Source: Oscillospiraceae bacterium
Lineage (GTDB): Bacteria; Bacillota; Clostridia; Oscillospirales; CAG-272
Direction of reading: 5' to 3'
Length of the DNA stretch: 64,000 bases
Assembly: GCA_015064295.1 (NCBI GenBank)
Contig: SVSM01000003.1
Location: 1-64,000 of the forward strand
Both the position numbers and the translations under genes were made by a program. Positions within the stretch are counted from its first letter, which is position 1; every line of letters starts with the position of its first letter. The notes under the pieces are model-generated. The model was not told where the DNA came from. It ran no database searches and worked only from the letters and a program-made list of their open reading frames with translations. Positions 41,045 through 50,014 of this stretch are shown here, one piece after another.

Positions 41045-41335
41045 ATGGCTGACGAACTTTTTAGCGAGGAAGTATTTACCCTCACCGACGAAGAAGGAAA
41101 CGAAAAACAGTTTGAGCTTCTCGGAAGCCAGGAGATGGACGGCAATACCTATCTGGCCCTGGTTCCCATCGAGGATAACGAAAACGACGAGTACGTGATC
41201 CTCAAGGTGGAGGAGGACGAGAGCGGCGAAGAGATCCTTGTCACCATCGACGACGACGATGAGTTCAACCGTGTCGCCGAAAGCTTTGACGAGGAACTGT
41301 TCGGTGAGATCGATTACGACGAGGCCGATCAGTAA
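41045..41335 (+). CDS. DUF1292 family protein (YrzB-like)
   Basis: The 96-residue acidic protein (FTLTDEEGNEKQFELLG, NTYLALVPIEDNENDEYVILKVEED, FNRVAESFDEELF) fits the DUF1292 family, common in Firmicutes and still without a known function. AAAGGAGGCCGTGATC precedes the ATG at 41045. In many Firmicutes the family is encoded near ruvX and fur, neither of which is present here. Confidence 0.88.
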   Translation: MADELFSEEVFTLTDEEGNEKQFELLGSQEMDGNTYLALVPIEDNENDEYVILKVEEDESGEEILVTIDDDDEFNRVAESFDEELFGEIDYDEADQ

Positions 41336-41349
41336 TCGGAAATTTTCCT

Positions 41350-41545
41350 GCTTAGTGCGTGATAGAGTGGCCGTTAAAACCTACAAGAGATGAATGGAGT
41401 CCGGCCTTCGCGCTCAGGGTATGCAGACCTCCCCGCCCGCCTGCTTATGTCACGCGGTCAACGGGATGCTGGGAGCACAAGCGACGCGAGAGGACACCTA
41501 CCTGCTATGGCGGGTTTCTCAATGGCTGTCTACACGGCTCGGCGG
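41350..41545 (+). ncRNA. Structured RNA, candidate 6S RNA
   Basis: No coding frame makes sense here. The ends pair into a long closing stem: CGTGATAGAGTGGCCGTT near 41358-41375 with AATGGCTGTCTACACG near 41521-41536 (GGCCGTT/AATGGCT, TAGA/TCTA, CGTG/CACG). About 145 bases lie between, GC-rich and able to form a largely single rod with internal bubbles, as 6S RNA does. A strong terminator follows at 41566. The size of about 190 bases fits 6S RNA; I could not check the consensus, so another small RNA is possible. Confidence 0.5.
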
Positions 41546-41565
41546 GGCCTTTTGAACGGAATAAA

Positions 41566-41594
41566 AAAGATGCCTTTTGCGGGCATCTTTTTTT
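41566..41594 (+). terminator. Terminator of the structured RNA
   Basis: AAAGATGCC and GGGCATCTTT pair around a six-base loop and run into seven T. Confidence 0.88.
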
Positions 41595-41607
41595 GCGGCG
41601 AGGGGGA

Positions 41608-41656
41608 GGAGGCCGTGTCAAGGGACTTGACACGGCCTCCTCCTTTGGTATATAAT
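41608..41656 (+). promoter_or_regulatory. B12 operon promoter inside a perfect 15-bp dyad
   Basis: GGAGGCCGTGTCAAG (41608-41622) and its exact complement CTTGACACGGCCTCC (41626-41640) flank GGA. The -35 box TTGACA (41627-41632) lies in the right arm; TATAAT follows at 41651-41656 after 18 bases. The dyad is a likely operator, or a hairpin in read-through RNA. Confidence 0.7.
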
Positions 41657-41669
41657 ATGTCTGTCTTAC

Positions 41670-41885
41670 CGAGGGGCAACGCCGAAAGCGTTTCAATAAG
41701 GAATCCCGGTGAAAATCCGGAGCGAGCCCGTCGCCGTGAGCAGGGAACAAGGAAGACTGCCGTCCTCCTCCGCAGGGAGGGCGGGACAAGCCATTGCGTC
41801 TGCCCGTTTTAAGGCAAGCGTGAGAAGGTGTCTTTCTCCGCGTAAGCGTCACCTGCGCAGTCGGAAGACTTACCCCGAAGACCGC
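41670..41885 (+). promoter_or_regulatory. Cobalamin (AdoCbl) riboswitch
   Basis: AATCCCGGTGAAAATCCGGA is followed by GCGAGCCCGTCGCCGTGAGC, the core of the cobalamin riboswitch including the B12 box region, and the 3' part holds GCAGTCGGAAGACTTACC, the usual closing block. A variable GC-rich arm (CTCCTCCGCAGGGAGG) lies between. When cobalamin is bound the downstream genes should be shut off. A GGGGATTTCCCC hairpin at 41944-41955 sits just before the ribosome site. Confidence 0.9.
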
Positions 41886-41976
41886 AGAAGCCGCGATGTC
41901 CGGCGCCGAAGGGATGCGGAAACGGCAGGACAAATGAAAAAATGGGGATTTCCCCAACATGAAAGGAACATATGAC

Positions 41977-42483
41977 ATGAAACAAATGAAACGCTTTCTG
42001 TCGCTTCTCCTTGTCATGGCCTTGACTGCGGCAACGGCACTGACTCTTGGATCCTGCGACAAACCGAACGTCGGAGACAACTCCGGCCACCACTCAAATG
42101 CTGTCAGCGACAGCACCCCTGAATCCCAGGGAACACCGAGCACGGACGAATCGTCCGGCTCCTCCGAGGGCAGCCAGGAGATGCCTGAGGGACAGAAGAC
42201 CATTACCGTCACCGTGACCGACGATAAGGGTCAGGATACCGTCTTTACCATCACCACCACCGCCGAATATCTCCGCGGTGCGCTGGAGCAAGAGAGTTTG
42301 GTAGAGGGTGAGGAAAGCGAGTTCGGCCTTTACATCAAGGTGGTCAACGGTCTCCGTGCTGACTACGATTTAGACAGGGCATACTGGAACCTCTTGAAGG
42401 GCGGCGCGTACCTGATGACCGGTGCCGACACCACGCCCATCGCCGACGGCGACGCCTTTGAGCTGGTCTACACCAAGGGATGA
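41977..42483 (+). CDS. DUF4430 (transcobalamin-like) lipoprotein
   Basis: The 168-residue protein has a lipoprotein signal (FLSLLLVMALTAATALTLGSC, lipobox ending at Cys27), a Ser/Asp/Glu-rich spacer, and a DUF4430 domain: TVTVTDDKGQDTVFTITTTAEYLRGALEQ, YIKVVNGLRADYD, YWNLLKGGAYLMTGADTTPI. This domain resembles the C-terminal domain of transcobalamin and intrinsic factor. Behind a cobalamin riboswitch and fused by overlap to an ECF S component, it most likely captures B12 or a corrinoid at the cell surface. I start at the ATG at 41977 after GAAAGGAAC. Confidence 0.82.
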   Translation: MKQMKRFLSLLLVMALTAATALTLGSCDKPNVGDNSGHHSNAVSDSTPESQGTPSTDESSGSSEGSQEMPEGQKTITVTVTDDKGQDTVFTITTTAEYLRGALEQESLVEGEESEFGLYIKVVNGLRADYDLDRAYWNLLKGGAYLMTGADTTPIADGDAFELVYTKG

Positions 42484-43052
42484 GTAAGTATCGCAAAAGC
42501 CTGCTCTGGGTGCGGGAGCTGGTGCTGTTTGCTCTGTTCGGCGCCATTCTCTTTTTGACGGCGCAGATCGACCTGATCCCCAACGTCCACCAAATGGCGC
42601 TGTTTATTGCCGGCTTTACGGCGGTCTACGGCGGGAAGGGGCTGATCCCCGTGATGCTTTACGTGTTTCTTGAGGGCCTCTTCGGCGGATTTGGCCTTTG
42701 GTGGGTGCCGTATCTCTATGCATGGCCGATCCTTTGGCTTTTGTTCTTCCTGATCCCAAGAAAGCAAAAGCTGAACGAGGTGACGGCGGGGGTTCTCATG
42801 TCCGTCGTCTCGGCCCTTCACGGCTTGGGCTTCGGCTTGCTTTACGCGCCCTTCCAGTGCTACGTCCTGTTTAAGGGAAATTGGGAAGCCACCCGGATCT
42901 GGTGGCTCTACGGCCTTCCCTTTGACCTGTCCCATATGCTGGGTAATCTTGTGGCGTCGCTTTTGGCCATTCCCTTTATTCGGCTTCTTTGCCGATTGGA
43001 GGGGAAGCCCTATCCCTATCGAAGGATCGGGGAAGGGAAGCGGACGGCCTGA
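42480..43052 (+). CDS. ECF transporter S component, probably cobalamin (CbrT-like)
   Basis: The 190-residue membrane protein has about six helices (VLFALFGAILFLTAQIDLI, YLYAWPILWLLFFLIP, LPFDLSHMLGNLVASLLAIPF) and the size of ECF substrate-binding subunits. Its place behind a cobalamin riboswitch and the DUF4430 lipoprotein points to B12 uptake, as for CbrT of lactobacilli. The shared energising subunits (EcfA, EcfA', EcfT) are not in the window and must be encoded elsewhere. The ATG overlaps the previous stop by four bases. Confidence 0.8.
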   Translation: MSKYRKSLLWVRELVLFALFGAILFLTAQIDLIPNVHQMALFIAGFTAVYGGKGLIPVMLYVFLEGLFGGFGLWWVPYLYAWPILWLLFFLIPRKQKLNEVTAGVLMSVVSALHGLGFGLLYAPFQCYVLFKGNWEATRIWWLYGLPFDLSHMLGNLVASLLAIPFIRLLCRLEGKPYPYRRIGEGKRTA

Positions 43053-43063
43053 TACGATCCTTG

Positions 43064-43103
43064 AGAGGCAATCGCTGTACGTGCGATTGCCTCTTTCTTT
43101 TTT
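43064..43103 (+). terminator. Terminator of the B12 operon
   Basis: AGAGGCAATCG and CGATTGCCTCT form an 11-bp stem around a nine-base loop, followed by TTCTTTTTT. Confidence 0.88.
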
Positions 43104-43223
43104 GGTGGCCGTTTTGCCACAAGTTAAATTTATGTGTCTTTTTTGTAAGAAAACAGGACGAACTATGGACATTGAGGCAAAAACATACTATAATAGTACT
43201 GAATATCATGATGGGAGACGGCT

Positions 43224-44063
43224 ATGTTCGGCTACGTAACGCCTCTGACCGAGGAGCTGAAGGTCAAGGAGCATATCCTCTACAAGAGTATATACTGCGG
43301 TCTCTGCCGTGCCATGGGCAAGCGTGTCTGCGGAGAATCGCGGATGACGCTGAGCTACGACATGGTGTTTCTGGTGCTGATCCGCCTAAGGCTTTCGGGA
43401 GAGAAGGTCTCCTTCATCACCTCCCGTTGCGCCGCCTCTCCCTTCAAGAAAAAGCCCATGATGGAGCGCAACGAAGCCCTGGATTACTGCGGGGCGGCGG
43501 GCTCGCTTCTGGCCTATCACAAGCTTGCCGACGACGCGTCGGACAAGAAGGGCTTCCGCCGAGCGATCGCCCTGCTCCTGCGGTCGATGGCAGGGCGAAT
43601 GAGAAGGAAGGCCGCCCTTCCCGCGCTGGACACCGTGTTGAGTGGAAAAATGGAGGAGCTGTCCTCCCTTGAGCAAGCCGAAGGCACCACGGTCGACGAG
43701 CTGGCCCACGTGTTTGGCGAGCTGCTGGCCGCCGTATTCGGTTGGGGTCTTGAGGGAAGCGACAAGCGGCTTTCCGAGGAGCTTGGCTATCACGTTGGCA
43801 AGTGGATCTACCTCCTGGACGCCGCCGATGACTACGAAGCCGATCGCAAGCGAGGGGAATACAACCCCTTGCCAAGCCGGGATCGGGAATCCCTTGCCTG
43901 TGCTCTGAATCTGGAGCTGGAGGCGGCGTCCCGCGCCATGGACCTGATGGCGGGGGAGGATCCCGGCATCAAACGCATCACGGAAAATATCCTGTATCAA
44001 GGGATGCCCGCACGGATGGAAAAGATCCTGTCCCGCCATGCCGACGGGGCATCTGCTACATAA
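43224..44063 (+). CDS. DUF5685 family protein
   Basis: The 279-residue helical protein begins MFGYVTPLTEELKVKEHILY and has YCGLCRAMG, LSYDMVFLVLIRL, CAASPFKKKP and WIYLLDAADDYEADRKRGEYNPL. These blocks fit DUF5685, a clostridial family of unknown function. The acidic DAADDYEAD helix and the Cys-x2-Cys pair could bind a metal (inference). It leads a cluster with a DnaJ-like and a membrane protein, spaced by 15 and minus one bases. Confidence 0.82.
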   Translation: MFGYVTPLTEELKVKEHILYKSIYCGLCRAMGKRVCGESRMTLSYDMVFLVLIRLRLSGEKVSFITSRCAASPFKKKPMMERNEALDYCGAAGSLLAYHKLADDASDKKGFRRAIALLLRSMAGRMRRKAALPALDTVLSGKMEELSSLEQAEGTTVDELAHVFGELLAAVFGWGLEGSDKRLSEELGYHVGKWIYLLDAADDYEADRKRGEYNPLPSRDRESLACALNLELEAASRAMDLMAGEDPGIKRITENILYQGMPARMEKILSRHADGASAT

Positions 44064-44078
44064 GAAAGGACTGTCACC

Positions 44079-44717
44079 ATGACCGACCCATACAAGATCC
44101 TGGGCGTCTCCCGCGACGCCTCGGACGACGAGATCAAAAAGGCCTACCGCGAGCTGGCAAGAAAGTATCATCCCGACAACTACGCGGGAAGCCCTCTTGC
44201 CGATCTGGCGGGGGAAAAGATGAAGGAGATCAATACCGCTTACGCCGATATTCAGAAGGCCCGCGCCGAGGCCCAGAGCGGAGAGCAGACGGGTGAGGAC
44301 GGCTATACCGAGTACACCTACGGCGGCAGTACCTATACGGGGGAAAACGCCGAGAGCTTCAAGACCATTCGGGAGTATATCAACGCCGGACGGTTTTCGG
44401 ATGCCGATCTTTTGCTGAACTCGCTGTCCGCCTCGGCCCGTAACGCCGAGTGGAATTTCTTAAAGGGCTGCGTGCTGGCCCAGAAGGGCTGGTTTTACGA
44501 CGCCCAGCGGTATTTTGAAACGGCCTGCTATATGGCGCCCGACAATCAGGAATACCGTGGGGCTCTTAATAACATCCGTATGCGCGCCAACGCCTACGGC
44601 AGGGGCTACCGCACCGCCGAAAACGGCGGATCCGGCGCCTGCGATCTCTGCACGGGACTCATGTGCGCCGATTGCTGCTGCGAGTGCTGCGGCGGCGACC
44701 TGATCCGGTGCTGCTGA
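44079..44717 (+). CDS. DnaJ-domain protein with cysteine-rich tail
   Basis: The 212-residue protein has a J domain (residues 4-68) with the HPD triad in RKYHPDNY, then an acidic Thr/Tyr/Gly linker, a TPR-like helical segment ([38 protein letters not shown]) and a C-terminal knot of ten cysteines ([20 protein letters not shown], ending RCC). It is not a classic DnaJ since the Gly/Phe region and zinc fingers are missing. The cysteine cluster may bind metal. AAAGGACTGTCACC precedes the ATG. Confidence 0.88.
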   Translation: MTDPYKILGVSRDASDDEIKKAYRELARKYHPDNYAGSPLADLAGEKMKEINTAYADIQKARAEAQSGEQTGEDGYTEYTYGGSTYTGENAESFKTIREYINAGRFSDADLLLNSLSASARNAEWNFLKGCVLAQKGWFYDAQRYFETACYMAPDNQEYRGALNNIRMRANAYGRGYRTAENGGSGACDLCTGLMCADCCCECCGGDLIRCC

Positions 44718-45265
44718 TGGCGGCCAAACGAGGGGGCGCCAAGCTCGGTACCCGAAAGCTGGCGGTGGCCGCCATGCTTTGTGCTCTCGGCGTAGTATTC
44801 CTCTACGTCGGCGCAGTGATCGAGGTCCTGGACCTGACGATGGTGGCGGTGGCATCTCTTTTCATTTTCTTTGCGGTGATGGAGATGGGAGGGGCCTATC
44901 CCTATCTCATTTATCTCGTCACGGCGGTGCTGTCCCTGCTTCTTCTGCCGTCGAAATTCGCGGCGGGAGCCTATCTGCTGTTCGGCGGGATCTATCCGGT
45001 GCTGAAGCTTTTCTTTGAAAAGCTTCCTACCGTCCTGGGATGGGCCATGAAGCTGCTCTACTGCAACGCCATCGTGTCACTTCTTCTGTGGGTGTCCCTT
45101 TTTCTCCTTCACATTGAGGATCCCGATCTGGGCTTCAACCTCTTGACCTACGGTCTTTTCAACGTGACCTTCGTTCTTTACGACGTGGCGGCCACGCAGC
45201 TGGTGACGCTGTACCTTGTGCGGCTGCGTAAGCGTCTCCGGATCGAAAGGTTTTTCGAGAAATAA
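44717..45265 (+). CDS. Polytopic membrane protein of unknown function
   Basis: The 182-residue protein has a basic start and about six membrane helices (AVAAMLCALGVVFLYVGAVI, ASLFIFFAVMEMGG, LLLLPSKFAAGAYLLFGG, LLYCNAIVSLLLWVSLFLL). The first helix resembles ECF S components (LAVAAMLCALGVV), but no substrate signal is nearby. Its ATG shares one base with the stop of the DnaJ-like gene, so the two are coupled. Confidence 0.78.
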   Translation: MAAKRGGAKLGTRKLAVAAMLCALGVVFLYVGAVIEVLDLTMVAVASLFIFFAVMEMGGAYPYLIYLVTAVLSLLLLPSKFAAGAYLLFGGIYPVLKLFFEKLPTVLGWAMKLLYCNAIVSLLLWVSLFLLHIEDPDLGFNLLTYGLFNVTFVLYDVAATQLVTLYLVRLRKRLRIERFFEK

Positions 45266-45276
45266 CGCCTTAAATC

Positions 45277-45305
45277 TTGACAAATCCTGCCAAAAAGTGT
45301 ACAAT
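45277..45305 (+). promoter_or_regulatory. Promoter of the yicC operon
   Basis: TTGACA (45277-45282), 17 bases, TACAAT (45300-45305), with a 60-base leader that holds a CCGC/GCGG stem. Confidence 0.8.
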
Positions 45306-45364
45306 AGACTATATATTTCCGAGCATCCGCAGAGCGCGGAGCTTGGTGTTTTGAAGAGAGTATC

Positions 45365-46252
45365 ATGATCAAAAGTATGACTGCCTTCGGGCGTGCCGTC
45401 GGTTCGGGCAGCGGAAAGAATTTCGTCTGCGAGATCCGTTCGGTCAACAATCGTTATTTGGATTGCTCGGTCAAGCTTCCCCGTTCCTACGGCTTTCTTG
45501 AGGAAAAGGTGATCGCCTTTATCCGCGGAAGCGGGATCACACGGGGTAAGGTCGAGGTGTATATCGGCATTGAGGTCACCGAAACGGTGGGGGCCGACGT
45601 GGAGCTGGACCGCGGTTACGCGGCGGGCTATCTTGCCGCCCTCAAGTCCCTGCGGGACGAGTTCGGTCTGGTGGACGACATCAGTACCATGTCGGTAGCG
45701 GCCAACCGGGACCTGTTCCTGGTGAAAAAGCCTACCGAGGATGCCGACCGCGACTGGGCGGAGCTTCTCCCGGTCCTCGGCGAGGCCCTGGCGGTCTACA
45801 ATCGGGCAAGAGAGGCCGAGGGTGCTAACCTGCGCCGCGATCTTCTGGCTAAGCGTCACCATCTTGAGGAGCTGGCCGACCGCATCGGCGTCCTTTCCGC
45901 CGAGAATACCGTTGGCTATCGGGCGCGACTGGAGGCCCGTCTCCGTCAGACGCTGGAGACTCTCAACATGGAGTTCGATTCCCAAAGAATCCTCACCGAG
46001 TGTGCCATTTTTGCCGACAAGATCGCCGTGGACGAGGAGCTGGTCCGCCTGAAGAGCCATTTTGTTGCCTTTGACGAGGCTATGGACTCCGATCAGCCGG
46101 TGGGACGCCGCCTGGATTTCCTTCTTCAGGAAATGAACCGCGAGGTCAATACCACGGGCTCTAAGTCCAACGACAGCACCATCGCTGCTCTGGTGGTGGA
46201 CGCCAAGTGCGAGCTGGAAAAGATCCGCGAGCAGATTCAGAACCTGGAATAA
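45365..46252 (+). CDS. yicC: YicC-family endoribonuclease
   Basis: The 295-residue protein opens [11 protein letters not shown] and has [52 protein letters not shown] and the C-terminal [11 protein letters not shown], all YicC signatures. Family members cut RNA at single-stranded sites and affect small-RNA turnover. It opens the Firmicutes run yicC-remA-gmk-rpoZ-priA. GAAGAGAGTATC precedes the ATG. Confidence 0.94.
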   Translation: MIKSMTAFGRAVGSGSGKNFVCEIRSVNNRYLDCSVKLPRSYGFLEEKVIAFIRGSGITRGKVEVYIGIEVTETVGADVELDRGYAAGYLAALKSLRDEFGLVDDISTMSVAANRDLFLVKKPTEDADRDWAELLPVLGEALAVYNRAREAEGANLRRDLLAKRHHLEELADRIGVLSAENTVGYRARLEARLRQTLETLNMEFDSQRILTECAIFADKIAVDEELVRLKSHFVAFDEAMDSDQPVGRRLDFLLQEMNREVNTTGSKSNDSTIAALVVDAKCELEKIREQIQNLE

Positions 46253-46274
46253 GCAGACAGAAAAGGATGTTACT

Positions 46275-46544
46275 ATGAAATTTATCAGCATCGGGTTCGG
46301 GAATATGGTCTCCTCGGGCCGCGTGGTTACCCTGGTCAGCCCCGATTCGGCGCCTATGAAGCGTCTGATCCAGGATGCCAGAGAGGCGGGGCGCGTCATC
46401 GACGTGACCTGCGGCCGTCGTACCCGCTCGGTGATTATTACCGACAGCGACCACGTGATCCTCTCGGCCATCCAGACCGAGACCATCTGCAACCGACTGA
46501 ACGGTGAGGGAGCCGACGCTTCCGACGAGAACGACGAGGTGTAA
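46275..46544 (+). CDS. remA: RemA-family (DUF370) regulator
   Basis: The 89-residue protein ([61 protein letters not shown]) matches RemA, a ring-forming DNA-binding regulator of matrix and osmolyte genes in Bacillus, and is conserved between yicC and gmk. Length is normal. Confidence 0.93.
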   Translation: MKFISIGFGNMVSSGRVVTLVSPDSAPMKRLIQDAREAGRVIDVTCGRRTRSVIITDSDHVILSAIQTETICNRLNGEGADASDENDEV

Positions 46545-46550
46545 GGCGCT

Positions 46551-47180
46551 ATGACCACCTTAGAATCTCCCAAGGGCATTCTTCTCGTGGTTTCGGGAGC
46601 CGCCGGTACCGGAAAGGGTACCGTCAATGCCATCCTGATGAAGGAGCACGACGATTTCGTTTTCTCGGTGTCCGCCACTACCCGTGCCCCACGTCCTGGT
46701 GAGGTGGACGGCAGAGAATACCATTTTATGACCAAGGAGCAGTTTGAGGAGCAGATCCGCCTGGGCGGTGTGATCGAGTATACGCAGTACTGCGGGAACT
46801 ACTACGGCACCTTAAAGAGCGAGCTTCGCAAGCTGGACGAGGGGAAAAACCTGATCCTGGAGATCGAGGTGGAGGGTGCCATGAATATCAAGCGCCTCTT
46901 TCCCGACAGCGTGGCCGTCTTCATTCTTCCTCCCGATGCCGTTACCCTGCGGAACCGTCTCGTCAACCGCGGCACCAACACCGCCGACGATATCGAAAAC
47001 CGTATGAAACGAGCGCTGGATGAGTTTTCCCTGGTAGAGCATTACGACTACGCAGTGGTCAATCACGACGGAAGAGCCAAGGAAGCCGCCGACGCGATCT
47101 ACGCCATCGTGAAAAGCGAGCAACACAAAGCAAGCCGCGCCGAAGGCGCCATGAACCGCTTGTTTTTCAATCAAGAATAA
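46551..47180 (+). CDS. gmk: Guanylate kinase
   Basis: Phosphorylates GMP and dGMP. The 209-residue protein has the P-loop VVSGAAGTGKGTV (Ala-Gly-Thr where most have Pro-Ser-Gly), SVSATTRAPRPGEVDGREYHFM for GMP binding, and EIEVEGAMNIKRLFPDSVAVFILPP. It starts six bases after remA. Confidence 0.95.
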   Translation: MTTLESPKGILLVVSGAAGTGKGTVNAILMKEHDDFVFSVSATTRAPRPGEVDGREYHFMTKEQFEEQIRLGGVIEYTQYCGNYYGTLKSELRKLDEGKNLILEIEVEGAMNIKRLFPDSVAVFILPPDAVTLRNRLVNRGTNTADDIENRMKRALDEFSLVEHYDYAVVNHDGRAKEAADAIYAIVKSEQHKASRAEGAMNRLFFNQE

Positions 47181-47218
47181 CGCCAATCGATACCCATCAA
47201 AAGGAAGGACAGAATATT

Positions 47219-47509
47219 ATGAAGATGATCGCCCCCTCTGTGGATGAACTGACCCACCAGAATCAATACAACCGTTATACCCTGGTCATTGCCGTGGCCA
47301 AGTGCGCCAGAATGGTGACCGACGAGTACGTCAGCCAGCGTGAGACGGCAGAACGGATGCTGGCCAACAAGGAGACCGACAAGAGTCTGGCTGCTCTGAT
47401 CAAGAAGGACTTCCGCGACGAAAAGGCCGTCCGGATCGGTATCAACCGTCTGCACAGCGGTGAGTACCGCATTGACGATAACTCCATCGATACCACCATC
47501 AGTTATTGA
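47219..47509 (+). CDS. rpoZ: RNA polymerase omega subunit
   Basis: The 96-residue protein has NRYTLVIAVAKCARMVTDEY, the core of the omega fold, followed by a longer charged C-terminal part than in Bacillus. It helps beta' folding and ppGpp response. Conserved place between gmk and priA. AGGAAGGACAGAATATT precedes the ATG. Confidence 0.9.
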   Translation: MKMIAPSVDELTHQNQYNRYTLVIAVAKCARMVTDEYVSQRETAERMLANKETDKSLAALIKKDFRDEKAVRIGINRLHSGEYRIDDNSIDTTISY

Positions 47510-47522
47510 CGGGAGAAGGACA

Positions 47523-49985
47523 ATGGAAGCTTCGGTAGCGCGGGTCTATCTGCTTGACGCACCGTACCACATTGACAAACTGTACGATTATTATATCCCC
47601 GAGGAGCTGAGAGGCACCTTGACCGTCGGCGGCTTCGCCGCGGTGCCTTTCGGCGGGGGGAATCGCAAGCAGCTCGCTCTCGTTGGCGGGCTTGCTTCTG
47701 CTTCTGAGTATACGGCTCTCAAGCCGATCTTGGCTCCCGCCTGCGGCAGCTTGACGCTGAGCGAGGAGATGATTGGGCTTTGTCTGTATATGAAGGAGCA
47801 TTTTTTGTGCACCGTGGGAGCCGCCGTCAAGGCCATCCTGCCTGCGGCGGCGCTGACCAAGGTCAAGGACTGCTATACGGTAAAAGAGGAGGTTTCGGAT
47901 TTTTCCTCTCTCTCCCCTAAGCAGGAGGCCCTTTGCCGTTATATCCGGGCAAAGGGCAGGGTACAGGAGGCGGCCGCCGTCAAGGAGTACGGCCCCTCGG
48001 TCACCGCCATGCTGGCCAAGCTGACGGCCATGGGGATCCTGAACCGGGAGGCGGAATTTGCCGAAAGCCGCTCGGTGGTGGTCGAAACGGCCTACCTGAG
48101 CAAGGAATACGAGGAGATGGAGCCCGAGGCCTTACTCAAAACCGTGCGGGGAGACAAGCAGAAGGCTGCTCTCCGCGCGCTGGCGCTTTGCGGTTCTCTG
48201 TCTCTTAACGAGCTGCGAGACCGGTACGACGTGGAGCGTCCCATCGTCAAATCTCTTGTCAGCAAGGGCCTGGTGACGATGGAGAGCGAGGACGTTTTCC
48301 GCGATCCCTACAAGGGACGTCACCTTCCTGCCGATTCGGAGCTGATCCTTTCGGAGGAGCAGGAGGCGGCAAGAAGGACGCTGTCAGATCTTGCCGACAG
48401 CGGCGAGCCCAAGGCGGCGCTGCTCTACGGTGTGACGGGAAGCGGGAAAACGGGGGTGATCCGCGCCGTCATGGATGACGTGATCGCCAAGGGGCGCTCG
48501 GTGATCCTACTGGTACCTGAAATCGCCTTAACGCCCCAAACCGTTGCTATTTTCCGCGCCCATTACGGCGACCGCACGGCGGTGATCCACTCGGGTCTCT
48601 CACGAGGAGAGCGCTGGGATGCCTGGCGGAAGATCGCAAACGGTGAGGCCGACGTCTGCATCGGTACCCGTTCGGCTATTTTTGCCCCCTTCTCCAACCT
48701 GGGCCTCATCGTCATGGACGAGGAGCAGGAGCATACCTACAAGTCGGATATGGATCCCAAATACCATGCCCGCGATATTGCCCGTTACCGCTGCGCCAAG
48801 CAAAACGCCATGATGCTGTTGGCTTCGGCAACGCCGTCGGTGGAGAGCTTTCACAAGGCGGAGGAAGGGAAGTACACCCTGGTGCGTCTGCCTCACCGCT
48901 ACGGAGGCGCCGTCCTCCCCGATACCGTCATCACCGACCGCCGCCCCGACAGTAAGGCAGGCAATACCTCCCCCATCGGTGCTGAGCTGGCCGCCCGCTT
49001 GCAGGAGACGCTTGACAAAAAGGAGCAGGCCATTCTCTTCATCAATCAGCGGGGCTATCATCGGTTCCTCACCTGTCCCCTCTGCGGTCAGGTGCTGATG
49101 TGTCCCCATTGCAGCGTGTCCTATACCTATCATACCCGTCCGGGAGGAGGCGGCTATCTGTTCTGCCATTACTGCGGAAGCAAGGAGGCCGTCCCCCACA
49201 AGTGTCCCCAGTGCGGAAACGAGACCATGAAGCACGTTGGCTTCGGTACCCAGATGGTGGAGGAGGAGCTGGCAAGACGCTTCCCGACCGCCTGCGTCAT
49301 GCGGATGGACGCCGATACCACATCCACCAAGTTTTCTTACGATAAGCTCCTCGGCAGCTTCCGCGAGGGAGAGGCCGATATTCTCATCGGCACCCAAATG
49401 GTGACCAAGGGCCACGATTTTCCCAACGTTACCCTGGTAGGTGTCATCAACGCCGATTCCTCCCTCTACTTAAGCGATTTTAAGGCCAACGAGCGTACCT
49501 TCGGGCTTCTCACCCAGGTCATCGGCCGCGCGGGGAGAGGGGAGAAGAAGGGCTGTGCTCTGATCCAGACCTACAATCCCGGGCATCCCGTGCTGGCGCT
49601 TTCCTCGGCCCAGGACTACGAGCGGATGTATCGGGAGGAGATTGCCCTCAGGCGGTCTCTCGTTTTCCCGCCCTTCTGCGATATGGTGCTCTTTACCCTG
49701 TCCTCCGAATCGGAGACTGAGCTTGTGGCGGCCGCAAGCGGTTTTGCTGCCCTTTTCCGTCAGCTGAATCAAGACAAGCATCCTACCGTGCAAACGGTGA
49801 TCTTTGGCCCCATGGAGGCCCCCATCTATAAGCTGAACGGCATCTATCGGATGCGGCTGGTCATCAAGTGCCGCTTCAACGCCGCGACACGGAGGCTGAT
49901 CGCCGAGGCCTACGCCGAGATCGGCCGCAAGGTCGGGCGGAAGATCGGCATTTCCGCCGACGTCAATCCCACGAATTTGTCATAA
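47523..49985 (+). CDS. priA: Primosomal protein N' (PriA helicase)
   Basis: Restarts stalled replication forks. The 820-residue protein has a DNA-binding N-terminal domain (YDYYIPEELRGTL), helicase motifs YGVTGSGKTGV (Walker A, near 301) and VMDEEQEHTYKSD (DEEQ box), and two zinc-binding sets, CPLCGQVLMCPHC and CHYCG...CPQCG near 517-565. GRAGRGEKKG is motif VI. Size is at the high end of the family. Start at the ATG at 47523 after GGAGAAGGACA. Confidence 0.96.
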   Translation: MEASVARVYLLDAPYHIDKLYDYYIPEELRGTLTVGGFAAVPFGGGNRKQLALVGGLASASEYTALKPILAPACGSLTLSEEMIGLCLYMKEHFLCTVGAAVKAILPAAALTKVKDCYTVKEEVSDFSSLSPKQEALCRYIRAKGRVQEAAAVKEYGPSVTAMLAKLTAMGILNREAEFAESRSVVVETAYLSKEYEEMEPEALLKTVRGDKQKAALRALALCGSLSLNELRDRYDVERPIVKSLVSKGLVTMESEDVFRDPYKGRHLPADSELILSEEQEAARRTLSDLADSGEPKAALLYGVTGSGKTGVIRAVMDDVIAKGRSVILLVPEIALTPQTVAIFRAHYGDRTAVIHSGLSRGERWDAWRKIANGEADVCIGTRSAIFAPFSNLGLIVMDEEQEHTYKSDMDPKYHARDIARYRCAKQNAMMLLASATPSVESFHKAEEGKYTLVRLPHRYGGAVLPDTVITDRRPDSKAGNTSPIGAELAARLQETLDKKEQAILFINQRGYHRFLTCPLCGQVLMCPHCSVSYTYHTRPGGGGYLFCHYCGSKEAVPHKCPQCGNETMKHVGFGTQMVEEELARRFPTACVMRMDADTTSTKFSYDKLLGSFREGEADILIGTQMVTKGHDFPNVTLVGVINADSSLYLSDFKANERTFGLLTQVIGRAGRGEKKGCALIQTYNPGHPVLALSSAQDYERMYREEIALRRSLVFPPFCDMVLFTLSSESETELVAAASGFAALFRQLNQDKHPTVQTVIFGPMEAPIYKLNGIYRMRLVIKCRFNAATRRLIAEAYAEIGRKVGRKIGISADVNPTNLS

Positions 49986-50014
49986 TACGTTCCCAATCTG
50001 GAAAGGATAACAAC

